From an uncultured Lachnospiraceae bacterium (lineage in GTDB: Bacteria > Bacillota > Clostridia > Lachnospirales > Lachnospiraceae): a stretch of DNA of 5,195 nucleotides. The stretch is taken from positions 1-5,195 of the forward strand of contig CALZEZ010000125.1 of the NCBI GenBank assembly GCA_945643825.1, in the 5' to 3' direction. This document shows, one piece after another, positions 1-4,381 of this stretch. The notes under the pieces were generated by a model. The model was not told the origin of the DNA and made no database searches. It saw nothing but the letters and a program-made list of their open reading frames with translations. Position 1 is the first letter of the stretch, and every line of letters begins with the position of its first letter. The position numbers and the translations under genes are program-made.

Positions 1-17
1 TCAGACGCAACTCATTC

Positions 18-46
18 AATATATCATGTGCTTCGTCGTTTGTCAA
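18..46 (-). promoter_or_regulatory. Sigma-A type promoter reading out of the left edge, probably for another stable RNA gene
   Basis: Read on the minus strand, a perfect -35 TTGACA (41-46) is followed after exactly 17 nt by TATATT (18-23), one mismatch from the -10 consensus. The stretch just upstream (about 50-66) is rich in A runs and resembles an UP element. Start of transcription would fall near position 10-12. The downstream bases TTGCGTC (minus strand, 3-9) also occur just after the -10 of the tRNA-Ser promoter, so this is probably the promoter of a second tRNA unit with the same layout. The gene it drives is outside the window, so its identity is inferred only. Confidence 0.75.
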
Positions 47-63
47 CAACTTTTTTAAACTTT

Positions 64-92
64 TTATTAGTCAGCTTTTGCTGTGCTAATAA
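64..92 (-). other. Imperfect hairpin just 3' of tRNA-Ser
   Basis: Immediately after the tRNA discriminator base, the minus strand can fold as a 7-bp outer stem TTATTAG/CTAATAA (64-70 with 86-92), a small asymmetric internal loop, and a 4-bp inner stem CAGC/GCTG closed by AAAA. It is followed by A-rich DNA rather than a T run, so it does not look like a standard intrinsic terminator on either strand. It may guide 3' end processing of the tRNA precursor or weakly stop transcription. The fold is visible; the role is inferred. Confidence 0.45.
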
Positions 93-180
93 CGGAGAAA
101 GAGGGATTTGAACCCTCGCGCCGGTTACCCGACCTACACCCTTAGCAGGGGCGCCTCTTCAGCCTCTTGAGTATTTCTCC
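93..180 (-). tRNA. tRNA-Ser (anticodon GCU)
   Basis: The minus strand folds as a complete class II tRNA. The 7-bp acceptor stem GGAGAAA/TTTCTCC is perfect and is followed by discriminator G at 93. The D stem is CTC/GAG. The anticodon stem CGCCC/GGGTG closes the loop CTGCTAA, giving anticodon GCU (144-146 on the plus strand), which reads AGC and AGU serine codons. The long variable arm GTCGG-GTAA-CCGGC is typical of tRNA-Ser, and the T stem GAGGG/CCCTC holds loop TTCAAAT. CCA is not encoded (next bases TTA), so it must be added by nucleotidyltransferase. It lies 100 nt beyond fumB on the same strand with its own consensus promoter. Confidence 0.97.
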
Positions 181-210
181 ATAGCCTGAACACGCTCACT
201 ACCAATGTTC

Positions 211-236
211 AATTGCGTCTCATCTTCACGACGCAA
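211..236 (-). other. Hairpin in the 5' leader of tRNA-Ser
   Basis: The minus-strand leader contains TTGCGTC (230-236) and GACGCAA (213-219), a perfect 7-bp stem with a 10-nt loop, starting about at the predicted transcription start. A second short pair, GAACA/TGTTC (206-210 with 188-192), lies between it and the mature tRNA 5' end. The leader is about 55 nt and should be removed by RNase P. The stem may protect the precursor 5' end or affect processing; this is inference. Confidence 0.5.
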
Positions 237-241
237 AATTC

Positions 242-270
242 ATTATACACAGCACATTATTGTTTGTCAA
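242..270 (-). promoter_or_regulatory. Consensus sigma-A promoter of tRNA-Ser
   Basis: On the minus strand, TTGACA (265-270) and TATAAT (242-247) both match the consensus perfectly with a 17-nt spacer. The A-rich stretch upstream (about 274-290) resembles an UP element and overlaps the fumB stop codon. The -35 hexamer begins only 10 nt after that stop. A 13-bp palindrome TGTTTG-A-CAAACA (261-273) is centred on the -35. Transcription would start near 235 and run through the leader into tRNA-Ser. The bases after the -10 are AT-rich rather than the GC-rich type usual for strongly stringent promoters of enterobacteria. Confidence 0.9.
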
Positions 271-280
271 ACACTTTTTA

Positions 281-829
281 TTATTTTCTAAACTGCTCTA
301 CAGCCGTCTCATACAGGTTGTGTCCCTGCGCATCGATGACCACAATTACTGGGAAATCAACTACTTCCAGTTTTCGGATTGCTTCGGTTCCCAAATCATC
401 ATAAGCGATCACTTCAGACCTTACAATCGCCTTGGAAAGGAGTGCACCAGCGCCTCCCACAGCAGCAAAATACACAGCTCCATTTCGGACAATGGCGTCC
501 TTAACTGCCTGACTCCTTTTTCCTTTTCCAATCATGCCAATCAGACCAAGGTCCAAGAGCCCCGGCGCATATTTATCCATCCTGCTGGCCGTCGTCGGTC
601 CGGCAGAGCCAATCGGTCTCCCTTCTCTGGCAGGAGAGGGACCCATATAGTAGATTACATTGTTCTTAACATCAAGTGGAAGCTGCTCGCCGCGATCTAA
701 GGCTTCCTGCATACGTTTGTGTGCTGCATCTCTTGCTGTATAGATTGTTCCCGTAATATAGACGTAGTCCCCTGCCTGCAAGGACTTGGAGACTGTCTGA
801 TCAAACGGGGCTGTGATATGTCGATCCAT
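281..829 (-). CDS. fumB: Fumarate hydratase class I, beta subunit
   Basis: This 182-residue protein is the partner of the alpha subunit encoded upstream; together they reversibly hydrate fumarate to malate in the cytoplasm (TCA or reductive branch). It matches the C-terminal half of single-chain FumA-type enzymes. Visible family motifs are TGTIYTARDAAH (26-37), YYMGPSPA (60-67), GPTTASRMD (77-85), GKGKRS (101-106), and GTEAIRKLEVVDFP (147-160) near the end. Arg33, Arg83 and Lys102 occupy positions expected to contact substrate in the family. Length is normal for a separate beta subunit. The ATG is supported by a purine-rich site, AAAAGG, 8 nt upstream. A related tartrate dehydratase beta subunit cannot be excluded from sequence alone. 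'fumB' means the beta subunit here, not the E. coli FumB isozyme. Confidence 0.93.
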   Translation of the reverse strand: MDRHITAPFDQTVSKSLQAGDYVYITGTIYTARDAAHKRMQEALDRGEQLPLDVKNNVIYYMGPSPAREGRPIGSAGPTTASRMDKYAPGLLDLGLIGMIGKGKRSQAVKDAIVRNGAVYFAAVGGAGALLSKAIVRSEVIAYDDLGTEAIRKLEVVDFPVIVVIDAQGHNLYETAVEQFRK

Positions 830-958
830 GTTCTATGCCTTTTCCTTTTTATATTTGTTCTTATCCGGTAATGGTTTATCGGCTATTTTGTATAATAAAT
901 GTTCGCAAACACAATATCTATTATATATAGAAGAAACATGTCAAAATTTTCTAATATA
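830..958 (-). promoter_or_regulatory. AT-rich fumA-fumB spacer with a candidate internal promoter
   Basis: This 129-nt gap is about 26% GC by hand count, far below the flanking genes. On the minus strand TAGATA (915-920), 17 nt, and TATTAT (892-897) form a plausible but imperfect sigma-A promoter (4/6 and 5/6 matches). A hairpin with one mismatch, CCGATAA/TTACCGG around ACCA (865-882), lies between it and the fumB ribosome binding site. No ORF of note fits here. The promoter call is tentative; AT-rich DNA yields such matches by chance. Confidence 0.3.
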
Positions 959-1801
959 TCAGATCTCGCGAACACTGTGCCGGTTTACGTGGCAACACAT
1001 GTTGACGGCCACCGGAAGTCCTGCTATATGTGTTGCATAGGTATTGATATTGACAGCGAGTGCTGTAATAGTACCACCAAGACCACCCGGACCGATTCCT
1101 GTGCGGTTAATCTTATCCAGTAATTCAAGCTCCATATCGCGAACATAGGGAATCTCTGAACGTTCATCAACCGGTCTCGTCAGAGCCTTTTTTGCTAACA
1201 GCGCACACTTCTCAAAGGTTCCTCCGATTCCAACACCGACAACCATAGGCGGACAGGCATTGGGACCAGCGTCGCGAACCGCTGTTAAAATCGCTTCTTT
1301 TACACCCTCGATTCCATCAGCAGGCTTCAGCATAAAGACACGACTCATGTTTTCGCTGCCAAAGCCTTTTGGTGCAACTGTTATCTTCACCTTGTCACCA
1401 GTCACCAGTTCGTAGTGAACCACAGCAGGTGTGTTATCCTTCGTATTTTCTCGAATCAAGGGGTCTGCTACCACTGATTTGCGAAGGAAGCCCTCCACGT
1501 AGCCCTGACGCACACCCTCGTTAATTGCATCCTCAAGACTGCCTCCCGTGAAATGAACCTCCTGCCCGATTTGCATGAAAATAACAGCCATGCCGGTGTC
1601 CTGGCATATCGGAATCATATCCTGCCCTGCAATCCGGAGATTTTCCTGAAGCTGTTCCAGAATCTGTCTACCCAAGGGCGCTTCCTCTCCTTCAACTGCC
1701 TGCACCATTGCGTTACTCATATCCGGAGACAGAAAATGATTCGCTTCAATACACATCTCCTTTATGTTGCGTGTAATCTCATCTACCGGTATCTCTCTCA
1801 T
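959..1801 (-). CDS. fumA: Fumarate hydratase class I, alpha subunit ([4Fe-4S] enzyme)
   Basis: This 280-residue protein carries the iron-sulfur site of a two-subunit class I fumarase. Three cysteines expected to bind the cluster are visible: Cys66 in ICQDTG, Cys183 in NACPP, and Cys269 or Cys270 in NMCCHVNRH. They match the positions of the three cluster cysteines of E. coli FumA as I recall them. Other conserved segments are PKGFGSENMS (144-153), GVGIGGTFEKCA (189-200) and GIGPGGLGG (235-243). Length is normal for a separate alpha subunit. The start ATG overlaps the HIT stop codon as ATGA, and GAGGAA (1810-1815) lies 8 nt upstream inside the HIT gene, so translation is likely coupled. The cluster would make the enzyme oxygen-sensitive, fitting an anaerobe. 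Tartrate dehydratase alpha is the main alternative. Confidence 0.94.
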   Translation of the reverse strand: MREIPVDEITRNIKEMCIEANHFLSPDMSNAMVQAVEGEEAPLGRQILEQLQENLRIAGQDMIPICQDTGMAVIFMQIGQEVHFTGGSLEDAINEGVRQGYVEGFLRKSVVADPLIRENTKDNTPAVVHYELVTGDKVKITVAPKGFGSENMSRVFMLKPADGIEGVKEAILTAVRDAGPNACPPMVVGVGIGGTFEKCALLAKKALTRPVDERSEIPYVRDMELELLDKINRTGIGPGGLGGTITALAVNINTYATHIAGLPVAVNMCCHVNRHSVREI

Positions 1802-2208
1802 TTCGTCATTTCCTCACAAACTGCGACAAGCTCTTCCTGTGTGGTCTCACCCGGCTTCCAGTTAATGTTCTGTCCATCCGCATCGTATCTGGGAATCATG
1901 TGAAGGTGAAAATGCATCACGGTTTGTCCGGCCGTCTCGCCATTGTTCTGCACCAGATTCAGCCCATCACAATGCAGTCTTTCCTTCATTGTAATCGCCA
2001 TCTTCTTTGCAAGCACCAGCACCTTACCTGCGGCCTCATCCGGAAGCTCCAGCAGATTAGCGGCATGATCCTTTGGCAGAATCAGTGCATGCCCTCTGGT
2101 TGCAGGGGACAGATCCAAAATCACCCGAAAGCTTTCATCCTCATAAAGGGTCTTGGATGGTATCTCACCATTTGCAATTTTACAGAAAATACAATTGTCC
2201 TGTTTCAT
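1798..2208 (-). CDS. hit: HIT-family protein (HINT/Hit-like nucleotide hydrolase)
   Basis: This 136-residue cytoplasmic protein has the full histidine triad signature: His99, His101 and His103 in HFHLHMIPR, preceded by the conserved NNGETAGQ (88-95). His101 would be the nucleotidyl-accepting nucleophile. The N-terminus CIFCKIANGEIPSKTLYED (6-24) has a CxxC pair, and His48 in PKDH is the likely third ligand of the zinc site seen in many bacterial members. The family hydrolyses purine nucleoside phosphoramidates or related adenylated compounds; the substrate here is unknown. The ATG follows a strong GAGGAG site about 10 nt upstream. It is 41 nt downstream of the oxidoreductase-SCP2 gene and overlaps fumA by 4 nt, so it belongs to the same operon. 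Length is typical and no key residue is missing. Confidence 0.95.
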   Translation of the reverse strand: MKQDNCIFCKIANGEIPSKTLYEDESFRVILDLSPATRGHALILPKDHAANLLELPDEAAGKVLVLAKKMAITMKERLHCDGLNLVQNNGETAGQTVMHFHLHMIPRYDADGQNINWKPGETTQEELVAVCEEMTK

Positions 2209-2249
2209 AACTTCTATTCTCCTCTTTTTTGAAAGTTTATTCTCAATTT

Positions 2250-3260
2250 TTAGAGTTCGGATTCTGATTTTTGAAAGGGAAATACCTGATCCATCGCTCT
2301 CAGTATTTTAAAATCTCCCTTCATTTTCATATTTCCAGCCATGAAAGCCCGCTGAAACGAGATCTTGCCTTCACAGATATCGCGAAGTACTTCTCCGGTG
2401 GTCTGAATTTCCACATCAAAGTCCGTCACGTTTTCATAAGCACAGGATAGCTTTGCCTGCTCCACGCGTATCGCCAAAGGTAAGTTGTGTTTCTCAATGC
2501 CTATTTTATAAACTGCCTTAAAGCCCGGTTGTGGTTTAAATATCTCTCTGAACTCCTCCAGAAATTCCGTGTCATGCTCCGGCGTACAGTTTCCCATCAT
2601 GTCGCGGAACAGACTCGCCAACTCCTGAATATCCGCCTTCTGTTTCTGAACATACTGCTCGTCCGAGGCATACTGCGACAACTGTTCCGATTCCTGTGGA
2701 GTAAGATCGATATTCTTCATCACAGCAACCCGCTGTTTTACAGCCTGATTGCTTGCCGGAAGACTGGTCATCTTCTGACTGATCGTGCGGTACATATTCT
2801 CTGCCTTTTTCTCAATCAGACGATTATAGTCCTCATTCATCTCTAATGTCAGCGTATCTGCAATATAGCCGCATATTCCGCTGCAAGGCAGACCTCCTAA
2901 TATTTCCCACGCCGAGGAGAGTGTCATTTTTCCCTCTCGTTCTCCATATGTAGTTGACATAACTATCGGACACATATAGATTCTGCTGATCTTCTCTTTG
3001 TCTCCATAAAGCCAGCATGCATCCAGAAATTGATGCATGTAGCCGCCAATGCCATACCATTCCACCGTGTAAGCCAAAATAATCCCATCCGCTGTCTTTA
3101 ACGTCTGTGGCAGTGTTGTAATCCCACTTTTCAGTTCATAGAGATTAAAGCGCTCCACTGTCACGTGCAGCTCCTCCAGAACCTGCTGCATTTTATTAAT
3201 GACATAGAGAGTCGGATCATCCATCATTCCTCTTCCGCCATAATAAATATTAATTTTCAT
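2250..3260 (-). CDS. Flavodoxin-fold NAD(P)H-dependent oxidoreductase fused to an SCP2 sterol-binding-like domain
   Basis: This 336-residue protein has two parts. Residues 1-165 look like a flavodoxin-like/NAD(P)H:FMN reductase: beta-strand start MKINIYYGG, a second strand TADGIILAYTVEW (56-68), the segment YGIGGYMHQFLDACW (69-83) typical of this fold, and a strand IYMCPIVMSTTYG (94-106). A charged, helical linker spans roughly 170-235. Residues 235-330 resemble SCP2 domains, most clearly in GEVLRDICEGKISFQRAFMAG (289-309) and KMKGDFKILRAMDQVFPF (312-329). It lacks a signal peptide or membrane segment. The likely role is flavin-dependent reduction of a hydrophobic or lipid-like substrate held by the SCP2 part, but no substrate can be named. 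The ATG lies inside the rhomboid gene's end (11-nt overlap) with AGGAGAGAGGAAG upstream, suggesting translational coupling. Confidence 0.85.
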   Translation of the reverse strand: MKINIYYGGRGMMDDPTLYVINKMQQVLEELHVTVERFNLYELKSGITTLPQTLKTADGIILAYTVEWYGIGGYMHQFLDACWLYGDKEKISRIYMCPIVMSTTYGEREGKMTLSSAWEILGGLPCSGICGYIADTLTLEMNEDYNRLIEKKAENMYRTISQKMTSLPASNQAVKQRVAVMKNIDLTPQESEQLSQYASDEQYVQKQKADIQELASLFRDMMGNCTPEHDTEFLEEFREIFKPQPGFKAVYKIGIEKHNLPLAIRVEQAKLSCAYENVTDFDVEIQTTGEVLRDICEGKISFQRAFMAGNMKMKGDFKILRAMDQVFPFQKSESEL

Positions 3261-4293
3261 AAGTTCTACGCTTCCTCTCTCCTCGTTTTTTTGTACGAAT
3301 TCTATCTAACATTAATCGGATCAAAAGATAAAGGCTTGTCAGGAAAAAGCCTGCAAACAGACCTCCAATGTGAGCTACATTATTAATGTTTTCGACTGTT
3401 GCGCCGTTGTATACCGACAGCACCAGCATCAGAAGCATTCTGGAAAGCGTTATCTTCTGTAGGCGGCCATGATGGAACAAAACCAGCGCCAAAAGCATAC
3501 CAAGTATTCCAAACACAGCCCCGCTCGCCCCAATAGAATCATAGAAGCCATTCCACAGCTCATAGCAGGCAGAAAAAAGATTGCCGATCATTCCCGACAG
3601 AAGATAGAGAATTGCATACCGGGCATGGCCCAGATAGCCTTCCACAATTTTGCCGGCAAAATAGAGTAAAAGCATATTGCTGACCAGATGATTCACATCC
3701 GCATGCAAAAAAATCGCCGTAACGATTCGATACCACTGTCCATCCCTCAGGATATGCTCTATGCCAAATGCTCCTGCCCGGTAAAGAAGATCTCCGGTAA
3801 AAATGCAGATAAAAAACAGAAGGCTGTTAACGAATACCAGAGACAGACTGACCCACGGCACCAGATTATCCGCATATATTTTCTTCAAAAATCCCGGCTC
3901 TGGCTGTTGCAAAAGCTCCTCGACCAAATTCCGGATTCCATCCATGTCGCCTCTCTGATTTTCATACAAAATCAGTTCCCTTGCGCAAAGATCAAGCAAC
4001 CAGCAATCCGGATCCATTTCACTTAAAAGCTTTGCCCGCTCCAAATCACGAACACACAAAAGAGCCAGAAATTCCACCCCAGAGATTCCCTGCGTCCGGA
4101 ACATTTCCAGAACATTCTGCTTCATCCGAAGATATTCCTCCGGCAAAGGCAGCCTCCCATCCGGTTCGTAGCCAAGCAGCAGTACGAAACATCCCAAAGG
4201 CGTAATATGATAAAAAAGCGTGAATCCAGGTCGATTGACGGAAACAGCCCGATATCCCTTTTCAAGCAATCGTTTTTCCAGTTGTTTTCTCAT
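3250..4293 (-). CDS. Rhomboid-family intramembrane serine protease with N-terminal cytosolic domain
   Basis: This 347-residue membrane protein carries the rhomboid core. Catalytic Ser257 lies in GASGAVFG (255-262) and catalytic His308 in NNVAHIGG (304-311). His197 and Asn201 in HADVNH match the oxyanion-side residues of GlpG, with the same spacing of four. About six hydrophobic segments are visible: 146-166, 202-219, 226-244, 256-274, 283-297 and 308-328. A basic C-terminal tail (331-343) fits cytosolic placement. Residues 1-140 form a soluble domain; its family is not recognised, but the layout resembles B. subtilis GluP/YqgP without the C-terminal TPR part. It should cleave membrane protein substrates, which are unknown. 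The ATG is forced by an in-frame TAA four codons upstream, yet no clear Shine-Dalgarno is present and an inverted repeat ends 7 nt before it. The 3' end overlaps the next gene by 11 nt. Confidence 0.93.
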   Translation of the reverse strand: MRKQLEKRLLEKGYRAVSVNRPGFTLFYHITPLGCFVLLLGYEPDGRLPLPEEYLRMKQNVLEMFRTQGISGVEFLALLCVRDLERAKLLSEMDPDCWLLDLCARELILYENQRGDMDGIRNLVEELLQQPEPGFLKKIYADNLVPWVSLSLVFVNSLLFFICIFTGDLLYRAGAFGIEHILRDGQWYRIVTAIFLHADVNHLVSNMLLLYFAGKIVEGYLGHARYAILYLLSGMIGNLFSACYELWNGFYDSIGASGAVFGILGMLLALVLFHHGRLQKITLSRMLLMLVLSVYNGATVENINNVAHIGGLFAGFFLTSLYLLIRLMLDRIRTKKRGERKRRTYEN

Positions 4294-4300
4294 AGTTCTA

Positions 4301-4346
4301 AATTACCACATCCCGGACGTTATGGGAACCACCCATGTGGTGAATT
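4301..4346 (-). repeat. Inverted repeat just upstream of the rhomboid start codon
   Basis: The arms AATTACCACAT (4301-4311) and ATGTGGTGAATT (4335-4346) pair as 11 bp with a single-base bulge around a 23-nt loop. In the loop GGG and CCC runs allow a further small stem. In the minus-strand transcript the structure ends 7 nt before the rhomboid ATG and would hold the region where a ribosome binding site should lie. No T run follows on either strand, so a standard terminator is unlikely. It could be an RNA control element, a protein-binding site, or a processing site between esterase and rhomboid; none is proven. Confidence 0.6.
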
Positions 4347-4381
4347 ATGTCCAACCTTCCAAAAGATAATGGTTGCTGTTT

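Noticed and set aside
260..700. A 146-codon plus-strand open frame opposite fumB.
   Set aside because: It is antisense to a clear fumarase beta subunit, has no family-like motifs, and its translation looks like a low-complexity shadow.
920..944. Perfect TTGACA (939-944) and perfect TATAAT (920-925) on the minus strand just after fumA.
   Set aside because: The spacer is only 13 nt, too short for a sigma-A promoter; using TAATAG instead gives 15 nt with a poor -10.
830..1000. A frameshift that split a single-chain class I fumarase into two genes.
   Set aside because: Both subunits have normal lengths and intact ends, fumB has its own start and ribosome site, and separate subunits are normal in Clostridia.
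3469..4205. Several plus-strand open frames opposite the rhomboid gene.
   Set aside because: They overlap an obvious rhomboid protease on the other strand and show no recognisable domain.
4301..4346. The inverted repeat as an intrinsic terminator after the esterase gene.
   Set aside because: Neither strand has a T run following the stem.
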